A stretch of DNA of 64,000 nt from Planctomycetota bacterium. Lineage in GTDB: Bacteria > Planctomycetota > Phycisphaerae > Phycisphaerales > UBA1924. The stretch lies in the NCBI GenBank assembly GCA_024276195.1, contig JAJRXR010000032.1:1-64000 (forward strand). The letters are read 5' to 3'. Made by a program: the position numbers and the translations under genes. Numbering within the stretch: the stretch's first letter is position 1; each line of letters begins with the position of its first letter. The notes under the pieces are model-generated. The model was not told the origin of the DNA and searched no databases. It saw nothing but the letters and a program-made list of their open reading frames with translations. Positions 45,707-55,120 of this stretch are shown here, one piece after another.

Positions 45707-46807
45707 TCAGTCGCCGCGTTGGCCCGTGTGGATCTCGGCGCCGCCGTAATCCACTCCCCGGAGGCCGTCCCGCGTCCAGCGGTACTGGCCCTTGAGCGTG
45801 TCCCCGGAGGGATCGTGGAGCGGCGGTGGGTCCGCCGATCCGGGCGCCGGGTCGTATATGACCGCGGGCGCTGCGCCTGTTGGGTTATTCGGATCGAAGC
45901 CGGGGTTGGATGCACTCGTTCGCTCAGCCCGGACCGAGTTGTCAAAAAAGAGCTGATTGCTTCGGGCCTGGGGGTAGGCGTAGAAGGCGTCAGGCCCGCC
46001 CGAGTGTCGGTCGTGGAACTCGAAGAAGAAGACCTTGGAGGCGGGGAAGTCCACCTCGGTGTACTTGCGCCCGCCCAGGCGCAGGCCCCGGTCGATGCGG
46101 TTGAACAGGTTGTAAAAACGCTCGACCGGCCCGACGGTGAGCATGTCGCCCACGCGCGTGTCCGGAGCCCACGACGCGGGAACCGCCTGATAGGTGGAGG
46201 AATAGGCCCAGCGCTGGCGGATCTCGATGCGGCTCTCGGTGCTCGAATCGTCGTCGGCTGCCGTCGGCACCGTGGACATGTCCATCGGATCGCTCGCCCA
46301 CTCGAGCAAACGCCGGTCCTCGGGGCACGCGGCCCGCGGGTCGGGCAGCGACGTGTCCATGTAGTCAAGCAGCACCAGGTGCGTGAACCGACGGTGCGGG
46401 TAGCGGAGCGTGTTGTTGACGATCTTCTCGGGCGCCTGCCCCTCGCTGCGACCGGTGCGGCGGCGCAGGATGTCCGTCGCCTGGGCCTGGGCGCCGTTGA
46501 GCGTGTCCGAGTTTGCGCGGTTCATGAAGAAGTTGAGCCCGGCCCACTGGCTCGGGTTGGAACCGGGCGCCCACCAGAACGAAGGGATCAGGTCGGGCGA
46601 GTCCACCGCGTACGACGCGCCGGCGATGCCGAGCTGACGCATGTTGGACTTGCACACCACGTTGCGCGCGATGCCGCGCGTCCGGCTGATCGCGGGCAGC
46701 AGCAGCGCGATCAGCGTCGAGATGATCGCGATCACGAGCATCAGCTCGATGATCGAGAATCCCGCTCCGCGCCGAGCGCAGCATGTCCGCCTTGTCCCAG
46801 CCAGCAT
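45707..46807 (-). CDS. Divergent pseudopilin-like protein P7, first gene of the array
   Basis: The 366-residue paralogue has a longer leader (MLAGTRRTCCARRGAG) and the pilin segment FSIIELMLVIAIISTLIALL, cleaved after Gly. Conserved blocks: [80 protein letters not shown] and NQLFFDNSVRAERTSASNPG. The tail is [18 protein letters not shown]. It is the most different member. The sugar transferase gene lies 165 bp upstream on the same strand. Confidence 0.88.
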   Translation of the reverse strand: MLAGTRRTCCARRGAGFSIIELMLVIAIISTLIALLLPAISRTRGIARNVVCKSNMRQLGIAGASYAVDSPDLIPSFWWAPGSNPSQWAGLNFFMNRANSDTLNGAQAQATDILRRRTGRSEGQAPEKIVNNTLRYPHRRFTHLVLLDYMDTSLPDPRAACPEDRRLLEWASDPMDMSTVPTAADDDSSTESRIEIRQRWAYSSTYQAVPASWAPDTRVGDMLTVGPVERFYNLFNRIDRGLRLGGRKYTEVDFPASKVFFFEFHDRHSGGPDAFYAYPQARSNQLFFDNSVRAERTSASNPGFDPNNPTGAAPAVIYDPAPGSADPPPLHDPSGDTLKGQYRWTRDGLRGVDYGGAEIHTGQRGD

Positions 46808-46972
46808 GTGCAGACCCCTGAGACCCTCATCCGGAGGGTACGAACGCGAGTTCGTTATACGGGCTACGCCTCCCGGACGCAAGAGATCAGCCCCGAGCGG
46901 CAACCTTGAACCACGCCACATGCCACAATACCCAAGCACAGCCCTTACACGACTGCCCGCGGCGTCAGGAAA

Positions 46973-48496
46973 TCAGTGGGCGTTGTGATTGACAAAGCCC
47001 TTGAAGGGCGTGAGGAAGAGAATGCGGATATCGAACCAGATCGACCAGTGACGGACGTAGAAAAGGTCGTACTGGAGGCGTTTTCGCAGTGAGGTGTCGC
47101 CGCGGAGGCCGTTGACCTGGGCCCAGCCGGTGATGCCTGCCTTGACGTGCTGGCGCAGCATGTACCCGCGCCAGTCGTCGCGGAAGCGGGCGATGAGCTC
47201 GGGGCGCTCGGGGCGTGGGCCGACGAGGGCCATGTCGCCCTTGAGCACGTTGATGAGCTGGGGCAGCTCGTCGATGCTGGTCTTGCGGAGCCAGGCGCCG
47301 ACGCGGGTGATGCGCGGGTCGTTGCGCTGCGTCCAGGCGGTGTCGGGCTGCTCGTCGTCGATGTGCGCCATGGTCCTGAACTTGTAGATTTTGAAGACCT
47401 CGCCTGCGAGGCTGACGCGGCGCTGCTTGAAAATCACCGGACCCGGGCTCGTCAGGCGGATGGCGATCGCGATGCCGATCATCAGGGGCGAGAAGAGCAC
47501 GAGGGCCGTCGAAGCGCCGACGATATCGAGCAGTCGCTTGGAAAACCCGCCCAGGCCCGTGATCGGGCACTCGCGGTAGCTGAGGATCGGCATGCCCTCG
47601 AGCTCGTTGACCGTCATGCTCTGCGGCACATACCTCGGGTGGACATCCGGCACGATGCGCACATCCACCGCGAACCGCTCCAGACGCTTGAGCAGCTCGG
47701 GCACACGCCCGCCCTGCGAGCTGGGCAGCGCAAGATACACCGCGTCGGCCCGCTTGCCCTCGAGGATGCGCTCGAGATCATCGAGCCCCCCCACCACCGG
47801 CTTGCCCATGCACGTCTCGCCCCGGGGCTGGTCGTGGTGGGAGATGAAAAAGGAGACGTTGATCCCGGTCCAGCTGTTGCGCCCGAGGGTGCGGGCGGTG
47901 ATCTGGCCCAAGCGCCCGACGCCGATGATTGCGACGTGGCAGAGGTTGTACCCCCGCCTGCGGATGAATCGCAGACCCGAGCGGAAGATAAACCGTTGCC
48001 CCCCGATCAGGACCGGCATCGTGATCGCCAGCACCAGCAGTTGCAGGCGGGCCGGGTCCGTGATCAGGCGCGAGCCGATCCCCCACAGCTCCGCATCCTC
48101 GATCCGACCCCGGTTGAGAAAGTCCGAGCCCACCGCCCAGAGCGCCACCACCAGCACCACGATCGAGACGAACGAGCTTTTGAGGATCTGGCCCTGCTCG
48201 TTCCAGGGGCTCCGGTCTCGCTTGGGGCGGTACAGGCGGAACGCGGCCATCGTGTAGAGCACGATCGGCAGCGCGAACAAAACCAGCGGCTCTTTGAAGT
48301 AGCCCTCCCAGTCCGCCGGGGGGCTTTGCTCGAAAACCCACAGACGTGAGGCCCAGGCGATCAGGCAGGCAAGGATGACAGCCGCCGCGTCGGCTCCGAC
48401 AAGCAGTGAGACAAAGAGTTGATGACGCTGTTTGAGCACGGACGGACCGCTCCCCTCATGGCGCTGATCGTCGGTCGCGAGGGCACTATTGGACAT
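46973..48496 (-). CDS. Undecaprenyl-phosphate sugar phosphotransferase (exopolysaccharide type)
   Basis: The 507-residue membrane enzyme probably starts exopolysaccharide repeat synthesis by moving a sugar phosphate to undecaprenyl phosphate (WcaJ family). There are four or five N-terminal transmembrane helices (first at about residues 27-50). A CoA-binding-like domain follows ([20 protein letters not shown]). The catalytic C-terminal bacterial sugar transferase domain has a helix at about residues 320-340, then [40 protein letters not shown] and [10 protein letters not shown]. The sugar is not known. Confidence 0.95.
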   Translation of the reverse strand: MSNSALATDDQRHEGSGPSVLKQRHQLFVSLLVGADAAAVILACLIAWASRLWVFEQSPPADWEGYFKEPLVLFALPIVLYTMAAFRLYRPKRDRSPWNEQGQILKSSFVSIVVLVVALWAVGSDFLNRGRIEDAELWGIGSRLITDPARLQLLVLAITMPVLIGGQRFIFRSGLRFIRRRGYNLCHVAIIGVGRLGQITARTLGRNSWTGINVSFFISHHDQPRGETCMGKPVVGGLDDLERILEGKRADAVYLALPSSQGGRVPELLKRLERFAVDVRIVPDVHPRYVPQSMTVNELEGMPILSYRECPITGLGGFSKRLLDIVGASTALVLFSPLMIGIAIAIRLTSPGPVIFKQRRVSLAGEVFKIYKFRTMAHIDDEQPDTAWTQRNDPRITRVGAWLRKTSIDELPQLINVLKGDMALVGPRPERPELIARFRDDWRGYMLRQHVKAGITGWAQVNGLRGDTSLRKRLQYDLFYVRHWSIWFDIRILFLTPFKGFVNHNAH

Positions 48497-48553
48497 GCCC
48501 GGCGCCCTGTCAAATCGGGCCGATATACCCGATCGAATGAATCCCGGATCGCG

Positions 48554-49510
48554 TCAGGACGGGCGATCCGCCTCGCGGATGTTCCCCTGGCGGGCGGAGA
48601 GCGCCTCCAGAGCGTTTCGGAGCTGATCGTCCACGAGCGAGGGGTCGGGCGGGATGATCTTGACCTGGGCGTACAGATCGCCTTTTTTGCCGCTCGCGTC
48701 CTCGAGCCCTGCGCCCTTGACGCGCAGGCGGGCGGCGCTGGGCGTCGCGGGGGGGATGGTGATGGTCACCTCCGAGCCGAGCAGGAGGGTGAGCGAGACC
48801 TTGGCGCCGAGGGTCGCCTCGCTGATCGTCAGGGGCAGGTCGGTGCTCAAGTCGAGGCTCGACGCGCCCGCGCCGCGGGTGAAGCGCGGGTGCGGGCGGA
48901 CACGGATGGTCAGGATCAGGTCGCTGGGTGTGGCGCCTGGCGCGCGCGCGGGCTGGCCCTCGCCGCGGACGCGGAGGCGGGCGCCGTCGCCGACGCCCTT
49001 GGGGATGGTGACGTCGATGGTGCGGGACTGATCGCCCCGCTTGATGACGATCCGCTGGGAGCCGCCGCGGGCGGCGGTCTCGAGGTCGATGGTGGACTCG
49101 TGCGTGAGATCGGGCGGGCGCTGGGGCGCAGCGCGGGGCGCCGACCGGGTTCGAGCGCCGTGCGTCGATCCAAAGCCCCCGAAGCCAGCGCCGACATCGC
49201 GGGCGCCGAAGAAGGTATCGAACATCGAGCCGAAATCATCCAGATCGGGCGGGGCGCTCTCCGCCCAGGCGCCGCCCGCGGGCGGGGCCTCGAAGCCGGC
49301 GTGCCCGGCGCGGTCGTACAGGCGGCGCTTGTCCGGATCGGACAGCACGTCGTACGCCTCTTGCACCTCGGCGAAGCGGGCGGCCGCGTCCGGGGCGTCG
49401 TTGACGTCCGGGTGGAGCTTGCGGGCCAGCGCGCGGTAGGCGGCTTTGATCTCGTCGTCGGAGGCGGTGCGAGCGACGCCCAGCGTCTTATAGAAATCGG
49501 CTTTGCTCAT
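48554..49510 (-). CDS. DnaJ/CbpA-type co-chaperone
   Basis: The 318-residue protein has an N-terminal J domain (about residues 1-65; ARKLHPDVND has the HPD motif). It has a Gly/Phe-rich linker (GARDVGAGFGGFGSTHGAR) and a C-terminal DnaJ_C substrate-binding region (IDVTIPKGVGDGARLRVRGE, LILTIRVRPHPRFTRGA). It lacks the CxxCxGxG zinc repeats, so it is CbpA-type. It stimulates DnaK. The chosen start MSKADFYK has TAGAGT seven bases upstream. Confidence 0.94.
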   Translation of the reverse strand: MSKADFYKTLGVARTASDDEIKAAYRALARKLHPDVNDAPDAAARFAEVQEAYDVLSDPDKRRLYDRAGHAGFEAPPAGGAWAESAPPDLDDFGSMFDTFFGARDVGAGFGGFGSTHGARTRSAPRAAPQRPPDLTHESTIDLETAARGGSQRIVIKRGDQSRTIDVTIPKGVGDGARLRVRGEGQPARAPGATPSDLILTIRVRPHPRFTRGAGASSLDLSTDLPLTISEATLGAKVSLTLLLGSEVTITIPPATPSAARLRVKGAGLEDASGKKGDLYAQVKIIPPDPSLVDDQLRNALEALSARQGNIREADRPS

Positions 49511-49517
49511 GGCGAGG

Positions 49518-49523
49518 ACTCTA
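49518..49523 (-). promoter_or_regulatory. TANNNT -10 element before the dnaJ-like gene (predicted leaderless start)
   Basis: On the minus strand TAGAGT ends seven bases before the ATG at 49510. Confidence 0.42.
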
Positions 49524-49595
49524 TGGGCGCGCACAAGAACGGGCGACGCCCGAGAGCGCCGCCCGCAAGGAAAGGCTTCAGATATCCGGATCGAT

Positions 49596-50744
49596 CTACG
49601 GGTGGTTGTGCCCGGTGTGGTCAATGCCGTCGCCCTGGGTTCCGCCGGCGGGCTGTACGCCCTCGCCCTGGCCACCCTCGCCCTCGGCGGGCGTCTCGGG
49701 GTGCTCAAGGTAGAGGCACTCGATCTGGAAGATCAGGTCGGCCTGGCTGGGGATTTTGGCGGCGGGGTTGCCGCGCTCGCCGTAGGCGACCTCCCAGGGG
49801 AGGTAGACCTTGCGGTGGGTTCCGACGGAGATCCCGTTGATGCCCGTGGACCAGCCGGCGATCATCCGCCCGGCGGGGGCGGGATGGTCGAAGATGAAGG
49901 CGCGACCACGATCGCGGGAAGAATCGAACTTGGCGCCCGTGGCGAGCCAGCCGGTGTAGTGGGTGTGGACCTTGTCGCCAGCGCGGACGACATCCTCGCC
50001 CGGGTTGACGAAGTCGATGACGATGATGCCGTCGGCGCGATGGTCGGCGGCGACGAGCGGGTCGATGCGCTCAAAGGTGTAGGTATCGTTCTCGCCAGCG
50101 CCCCAGACGATGTTTCCATCGGCGTCGAAGCCGCGGTCGGCGGTGGTGAAGCTCGTGGGGCTCAGCGAGACCTCGCTGGTCATCTCGACCGCCCCGCCGA
50201 TGCCCGTGGGGTAGGGGTAGGGCGTGGAACCGGCGTAGGCGCCGTTGCGCTCGGTCAGCGTGACGTCGAGCGTCGCGATCAGGTCGTCGCGGGTCAGCGC
50301 GGGGAAGAGCTCCGGGGCGGCGTACAGGCCCGCGAACATGCCGCGCGTGACGTCGTCGGTCAGCAGCTCGTAGGTGCGCAGGCGGAGATCGCCCTTGAAG
50401 CGGTAGACCTGGAAGATCGCCTGGCGGTAGGGCGCGTAGAGGGTGTCGGACCGGGCGGTCTCGACGTAGAGCGTGTCGCTGGCGCCGTCGATCGCGATGG
50501 GCGAGATGCTCATGACAATGTCGGACTGGCCCGCGTCGCCGAACTCGGCCACGGGGCGGGTGGTGCGCCAGGTTCCAGCGAGCATGGTGGCGACGCTGGC
50601 GATGCCGTCGTCGCTCCAGGTCGGGGTCCACGCCTCGGCGGCGTCGTCTTGCGCCACAGCCGGGGCGGGGGCGCTCAGGGCGGGGGCGCCCAGGGCCGCA
50701 GTCGCAAGCAACGCGGCCGCAATGAGTCCTCGTCGATCCGTCAT
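49596..50744 (-). CDS. CpcT/CpeT-like domain fused to an FKBP peptidyl-prolyl isomerase
   Basis: The 382-residue exported protein (signal peptide 1-32, ALSAPAPAVAQ) has an N-terminal domain of about 170 residues. It matches the CpcT/CpeT chromophore-lyase family in layout: MLAGTWRTTRP, DTLYVETARSDTLYAPYRQA, and RGFDADGNIVWGAGENDTYT. A C-terminal FKBP domain follows, with VHTHYTGWLATGAKFDSSRD, GRMIAGWSTGINGISVGTHR and KVYLPWEVAYGERG. This combination is unusual outside phycobilisome biology, where CpcT attaches bilins. Here it may bind another tetrapyrrole or ligand. GGAGGACACG sits just before the chosen ATG. Confidence 0.9.
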   Translation of the reverse strand: MTDRRGLIAAALLATAALGAPALSAPAPAVAQDDAAEAWTPTWSDDGIASVATMLAGTWRTTRPVAEFGDAGQSDIVMSISPIAIDGASDTLYVETARSDTLYAPYRQAIFQVYRFKGDLRLRTYELLTDDVTRGMFAGLYAAPELFPALTRDDLIATLDVTLTERNGAYAGSTPYPYPTGIGGAVEMTSEVSLSPTSFTTADRGFDADGNIVWGAGENDTYTFERIDPLVAADHRADGIIVIDFVNPGEDVVRAGDKVHTHYTGWLATGAKFDSSRDRGRAFIFDHPAPAGRMIAGWSTGINGISVGTHRKVYLPWEVAYGERGNPAAKIPSQADLIFQIECLYLEHPETPAEGEGGQGEGVQPAGGTQGDGIDHTGHNHP

Positions 50745-50756
50745 CGTGTCCTCCAT

Positions 50757-50988
50757 CCCCGGTGCTCGGGGGTGCTGTATCCAGTGAAATCAGGCGTCAA
50801 CTATAGGCTCTCGCGGGCGGGGTCCGCCCGGCAATCGAGGCCCGGATTCGAGCGTTCAGGCGGGGACGAGCCTGGCAGTCGCCCGCGAAACCGCACTGAA
50901 CGGGAACCGAATCACTCATCAGAACATCGGTTCCGCGCCGTCGTATACGATGATGGTGTACGGCACGGGGTTGGGGGGAGTTGCACCT
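50757..50988. other. Divergent promoter gap between the CpcT-FKBP gene and the two-TM gene
   Basis: No gene is seen in these 232 bp. The CpcT-FKBP gene leaves on the minus strand and the two-TM gene on the plus strand, so both promoters lie here. I see no convincing -35/-10 pair. Confidence 0.35.
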
Positions 50989-51516
50989 ATGGGCGAACGT
51001 CGGGACGAGCCTGATCTGTCCGACACCAACGCGGACCTGAGCGAGACCGACCCGGCGCTCGACGACACCGTCACCGATGTCGAACTCGACGAGGCGCTCG
51101 ACGAGATCGAGACCCGAGCGACGCCCGGCGATCACGACGCCGAGCTTGATGATGGCTCGCGCCTGCTCGAGGGCTTCGACCCCGAGGCCCACCACAGCAA
51201 CGTCTCGCAGAAGCGCTCGGTCAAGCGGGCGATCTCGAGCGAGGGCGGACGGTTTGTGATCGGGCTGGTCGTGCTGGCGTTGACGCTGGGGCTGCTCGCG
51301 CTCGCGGCGACGATCCGGACGCAGGCGTGGTACATCGCGGCGGGGGTGATCGCGCCGCCAGCGCTGCTGTGGTTCTTCTTCAAGTGGAAGAAGTGGCTGG
51401 CCGGAGCGCCGTACGCCTATCGCCTGCTGACCTCGCTGGGTGAGGACGCGGACAACCTGCTCGATGAGCGTCGCCAGAAGATGCTGCGTCAGGGGATCGA
51501 CCCGGACGAGGAGTAG
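50989..51516 (+). CDS. Small two-TM membrane protein
   Basis: The 175-residue protein has an acidic N-terminal half (DLSDTNADLSETDPALDDTV) and two hydrophobic helices at about residues 88-108 and 114-132. The C-terminus is charged (DNLLDERRQKMLRQGIDPDE). No family is recognised. GGGGGGAG is upstream of the ATG at 50989. Confidence 0.82.
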   Translation: MGERRDEPDLSDTNADLSETDPALDDTVTDVELDEALDEIETRATPGDHDAELDDGSRLLEGFDPEAHHSNVSQKRSVKRAISSEGGRFVIGLVVLALTLGLLALAATIRTQAWYIAAGVIAPPALLWFFFKWKKWLAGAPYAYRLLTSLGEDADNLLDERRQKMLRQGIDPDEE

Positions 51517-51652
51517 CTCGGGCAAGGAATAGTCCGGGCGAGGACAAATCGCGCATCGACGCCGGGGGCTCCCCCCCAGGGGCCACCCGGCGCCGAAACG
51601 CGGCGCGTCACCCGTCTCTGCGCGGACGCCCCCGATCTCTCAGCACACCAAC

Positions 51653-51681
51653 AAAAAAACCGCCCGCAAATCGCGGGCGGT
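51653..51681 (-). terminator. Rho-independent terminator of mdh
   Basis: ACCGCCCGC/GCGGGCGGT (51659-51681) is a hairpin. On the minus strand it is followed by TTTTTTT (51653-51659). Confidence 0.88.
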
Positions 51682-51705
51682 CTCTGGTTCGTGATCCGAT
51701 CGCGT

Positions 51706-52671
51706 TTACGCGAGGTCGGGGAACATCGTGGTGACGACGTTCACGAGATCCTGGACGTGACTGGCCGACTCGTCGAAGAGCTTCTGCTCAGCCTCATCGA
51801 GCTTGAACTCGACAATTTTCTCGACGCCATTGGCGCCGAGCATCGCGGGCACGCCCACGAACAGGCCCTTGGCCCCGAAGTTGCCGTCGCAGTACGCGGC
51901 GGAGGGGATGATCCGCTTCTTGTCCTTGATGATGGCCTCGACCATCTGGATCGTCCCGGCGGCCGGGGCGTACCAGGCGCTGGTGCCCATGAGCTTGACG
52001 ATCTCGCCGCCGCCCTTTTTGGCGCGATCGACGCAGGCGTTGATGGTCTCGGTGGAGAGCAGATCGGTGACGGGGATGCCGTGGACGGAGGTGCAGCGTG
52101 GGAGGGGGACCATGTCGTCGCCATGCCCGCCCAAGAGCAGCGCGGAGACATCCTCGACCGAGCACCCGATCTCCCAGGCGATGAAGGTGCTAAAGCGGGC
52201 GACATCGAGCGAGCCGGCCTGGCCCATGATGCGGTTGGTCGGGAAGCCCGTCGCCTTCCAGGCGGTGTAGACCATCGCGTCGAGCGGGTTGGAGACGACG
52301 ATGACCTTGGAATCGGGCGCGAACTCGGCGACCTTCTCCGAGACGCTGCGCACGATCTTGACGTTGGTCTCGATCAGATCATCGCGGCTCATGCCGGGCT
52401 TGCGGGGGATGCCCGCGGTGATGACGACAACGTCGGAGCCGGCGATGTCCTTGTAGTCGAAGGTGCCGAGGATGTTTGAGTCGAAGCGTTCGATCGGGCC
52501 GCAGCAGGCGAGGTCGAGCATCTTGCCCTTGGGCATGTGCTGGTCGGGCTGGTCCTTGCGGGGGATGTCGAGGACGACGATGTCGCCGAGTTCTTTGGCC
52601 GCGGCCCAGTGGGCGCAGGTGGCGCCGACGTTGCCGGCTCCGATGATGCTGATTTTTGCACGCTTGGGCAT
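51706..52671 (-). CDS. mdh: Malate dehydrogenase
   Basis: The 321-residue NAD-dependent enzyme oxidises malate to oxaloacetate in the TCA cycle. NAD-binding ISIIGAGNVGATCAHWAA starts the protein. The substrate loop ITAGIPRKPGMSRDDL has Arg at the position that makes it a malate and not a lactate dehydrogenase. VVVSNPLDAMVYTAWKATGF and the catalytic His region LLLGGHGDDMVPLPRCTSV follow. GGAGGAAG precedes the ATG. Confidence 0.97.
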   Translation of the reverse strand: MPKRAKISIIGAGNVGATCAHWAAAKELGDIVVLDIPRKDQPDQHMPKGKMLDLACCGPIERFDSNILGTFDYKDIAGSDVVVITAGIPRKPGMSRDDLIETNVKIVRSVSEKVAEFAPDSKVIVVSNPLDAMVYTAWKATGFPTNRIMGQAGSLDVARFSTFIAWEIGCSVEDVSALLLGGHGDDMVPLPRCTSVHGIPVTDLLSTETINACVDRAKKGGGEIVKLMGTSAWYAPAAGTIQMVEAIIKDKKRIIPSAAYCDGNFGAKGLFVGVPAMLGANGVEKIVEFKLDEAEQKLFDESASHVQDLVNVVTTMFPDLA

Positions 52672-52719
52672 GGCCTGTCTTCCTCCGGATCTCGGGTGTT
52701 TTTGCCTTGGGTTGGGATG

Positions 52720-53535
52720 CTAGGCCCGCTCGGGCGTCTCGCTGCTGGGGCTGAACACCTCGACAGCAACCGGCTCGATCCGGGCGCCGCCCTTGGCCTC
52801 GGGCGCGACCGAGCAGGCCTGTCCTCGCTCCATCGCCAGCACCAGCAACGGCTGGCCCGGGGGCAGATCCTCGTTCATGGGGATGACGAGGTCTCGGGTG
52901 ATCGAGCCGGTCGCAAAGTCGAGCTGGCGGTAGACCTGGCGCGGGACGCCGATGCGTTCTGGGGGTGAGACCTTTCCGCCTCGTCGTGTGAGAAACGACT
53001 CGATGGCTTTGGTTTCGCTCTCGGTTGTGGGCGAGCCGCCCGGTCCCCGGGCGAAGGCCGCGACTGAGCCCTTGAACAGAGGCACGCCGGGCGCCGGCAG
53101 GAAGAGATCGCCCGCGAACCCCAGGGCGCCCAGCTTCTCGCACAGGTCCGCCGGGTGGGGGGCCTGGAGGCGCTCGGAATCGACGAGCCACTCGACGCCC
53201 GCGTTGGCCGCGAGCTCGAAGGCGATGCGTGAATCTGTGACCAGCTCCCCCAGTTCTGTGGGCAGGGACTCGCCGCGCCACAGCTCGTTCAGGCGAGCGA
53301 CGGACTCGCGGCACGCGATCTCGGCCCGGTCGAGCGCCAGCGGACGCTCGCCCGGGTCCAGCTCGTCAAGCTCGCCCAGGGCGTGGGTGATGGCCTGGAG
53401 GGTGATGATCGGGGCGACGCTGTCGCGCCAGCGCCCGCCGTCGCCGTCCGTTGGCAGCGCGACGGCGGCCTGGGCGAACTCCGTCCACTTGCCCAGCAGG
53501 GTCGCCCAGGTCAGGACTCGGTCGGCGCTGTCCAT
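52720..53535 (-). CDS. Unknown protein, 271 aa
   Basis: I do not recognise a family. The soluble protein has a helical N-terminal part (TWATLLGKWTEFAQAAVALP) and a region of strands and turns (GDLFLPAPGVPLFKGSVAAF). The C-terminal half is beta-rich (VYRQLDFATGSITRDLVIPM) and carries no clear motif. TACCCT ends six bases before the ATG. It lies 48 bp upstream of mdh on the same strand. Confidence 0.75.
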   Translation of the reverse strand: MDSADRVLTWATLLGKWTEFAQAAVALPTDGDGGRWRDSVAPIITLQAITHALGELDELDPGERPLALDRAEIACRESVARLNELWRGESLPTELGELVTDSRIAFELAANAGVEWLVDSERLQAPHPADLCEKLGALGFAGDLFLPAPGVPLFKGSVAAFARGPGGSPTTESETKAIESFLTRRGGKVSPPERIGVPRQVYRQLDFATGSITRDLVIPMNEDLPPGQPLLVLAMERGQACSVAPEAKGGARIEPVAVEVFSPSSETPERA

Positions 53536-53541
53536 GGGGCG

Positions 53542-53547
53542 AGGGTA
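53542..53547 (-). promoter_or_regulatory. TANNNT -10 element before the 271-aa gene (predicted leaderless start)
   Basis: On the minus strand TACCCT ends six bases before the ATG at 53535. Confidence 0.5.
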
Positions 53548-53604
53548 GGGGCGGACGCCCCCACCATCACGAGCCGGTTGGAAACCGGCTCTACCGGGAG
53601 TGGG

Positions 53605-54402
53605 TCAGGCGGCTTCTTCTTCGGTGCCGGCGACGCCGTCGCGGGTGACGTAGAAGAGGTTTTTACAGATCGGGTACGGCATGCGCTGGTAGTCCTCCTC
53701 GATACGTCCGCTCAGGCGGCTGAGGAAAGGCTTGGGCTCGCACGACAGCGCGATGAACATATCACGCGCCGGGGTGGCGACGTAGAAGTCGCCCCCGAGC
53801 TGGGGCGCGAGCTTGCCGAAGAGGTCGCTCATGAGCAGGCGCGCGGCGTCGTAGCCGTCCTGCTCGGCGACGATGACGGCCCGACCGCCCTCCTTGGACT
53901 CGATGATCTGCATCTCAAGATCGGGCGCGTACCGGTCAAGATTCTCGCGGGCGACCGTCTCGAGCTCGTCCATGTCGATGCCCCAGCGCAGGACCTGCTC
54001 GGTCGTGATGCTGACGGTCATGTGGGGCAGGTCCGTCACGAAGACAACGACGGTGTCGTTGACGAAGGGGACGTGGGCGACAAGCTCGCGCGAAAGGTGG
54101 TCGAAGATCGACTCCGGCTGGATCCGGGGCATGATGCGGGCACGGGCAAACTCGTATGGGACTTCGGTCATATCGAGTGGGTCGCCAGCGAAGAGCTGGT
54201 CCAGAAAGTGCTCCACGATCTCTGTCCCACGGTCCGGCTCGTGCTGGACCATGCGAAAGAGGTTGTCAAGGTCCAGGCGGCGCCCGTTGACGAGCAGCTC
54301 TCGAGGCCCGGTGAGGTCGATCTGAAAGCCCGGCTGCATACGCCGGACGAGACCCGCGACCTGCTCGGCAAACGCCTCTGGTTCCATCGGCATGTACGCC
54401 AT
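53605..54402 (-). CDS. YtpQ/DUF1444-like protein
   Basis: The 265-residue protein matches the YtpQ-type layout: LTGPRELLVNGRRLDLDNLF, VPFVNDTVVVFVTDLPHMTV, and a C-terminal VAEQDGYDAARLLMSDLFGK. The function of this family is not established. It has no signal peptide or membrane segment. The start MAYMPMEP follows GGAGGCGTCA. A longer frame upstream has no translational signals and crosses the divergent acpP region. Confidence 0.85.
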   Translation of the reverse strand: MAYMPMEPEAFAEQVAGLVRRMQPGFQIDLTGPRELLVNGRRLDLDNLFRMVQHEPDRGTEIVEHFLDQLFAGDPLDMTEVPYEFARARIMPRIQPESIFDHLSRELVAHVPFVNDTVVVFVTDLPHMTVSITTEQVLRWGIDMDELETVARENLDRYAPDLEMQIIESKEGGRAVIVAEQDGYDAARLLMSDLFGKLAPQLGGDFYVATPARDMFIALSCEPKPFLSRLSGRIEEDYQRMPYPICKNLFYVTRDGVAGTEEEAA

Positions 54403-54762
54403 TGACGCCTCCGAAGATTCCGGGATCTGGCCCCGGGCGGCCCCGGGCTCCCTCATGGAGGCCCGTCCGCCTCCGATCGACCCCACGGCGAGCGGGGTCA
54501 AGGGGTGTTGGGGGCGTTTTGACGCCCCGGGGGCGTGGTACGGGGCGCGTGCGGCGCATCCGTTCCGACCGGACCCGGGCAGGTCCGTTTCCGGGCTGGC
54601 GGGCGATGGGTAGAGATAGCGGGTGTGTGGACTTGGCGGTCTGCGCGGGCGCAGGCTAGAATCGTCGAGGCGGGCTTGGAACCGCCCGTGCCGAGCCAGG
54701 CTGGACCCGTGGGCGTGACCCGGGAACCGGGGGAGTTCGACGACATCTGCGGAGAACCGAGC
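54403..54762. other. 360-bp divergent region between the YtpQ-like gene and acpP
   Basis: No gene is seen. It contains a candidate promoter for acpP, TTGGCG (54633-54638), 18 bp, TAGAAT (54657-54662), about 100 bases before the start. Small GC-rich inverted repeats (for example around 54515-54535) are present. The YtpQ-like gene's promoter is presumably here on the other strand. Confidence 0.4.
54633..54662 (+). promoter_or_regulatory. Candidate sigma-70 promoter of acpP
   Basis: TTGGCG and TAGAAT with an 18-bp spacer. Confidence 0.45.
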
Positions 54763-55011
54763 GTGACCGAACAAGAGATTGAGGCTAAGGTGATCGAAAT
54801 CGTGGCCGAGCAAATGGGCGCCGACCGCGAGAAGATCTCCCGCGAAACGAGCTTCGTCGAGGACCTCAACGCCGACAGCCTCGACACCGTCGAGCTGGTG
54901 ATGGAGTTCGAGGACGAGTTCGAGACCTCCATCCCGGATGAGCAGGCCGAGAAGATCCAGACCGTCGGCCAGGCGATCGACTTCATCAAGCAGGCCCAGG
55001 GCGTTGACTGA
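54763..55011 (+). CDS. acpP: Acyl carrier protein
   Basis: The 82-residue carrier holds growing fatty acids on a phosphopantetheine attached to the Ser of [11 protein letters not shown]. The helix II and III pattern ([20 protein letters not shown]) is typical. The start is a GTG with GGAGAACC upstream. fabF follows on the same strand after 109 bp. Confidence 0.96.
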   Translation: MTEQEIEAKVIEIVAEQMGADREKISRETSFVEDLNADSLDTVELVMEFEDEFETSIPDEQAEKIQTVGQAIDFIKQAQGVD

Positions 55012-55120
55012 CCCGATGGGCGCGTGATCTCTGGCGGCGCGCCCGTTCTGACGGGCAACGCGTCGAAGGGATGAGCGAGTGAGGCGGGCGGATCTTCCCG
55101 GGTCCGCCCATTGCGACTTG

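Noticed and set aside
45553-45795. An 80-codon plus-strand frame with a GGAGG site 7 bases before its ATG
   Set aside because: It overlaps the end of P7 antisense and has random, Arg-rich composition. The ribosome-site-like sequence alone is not enough.
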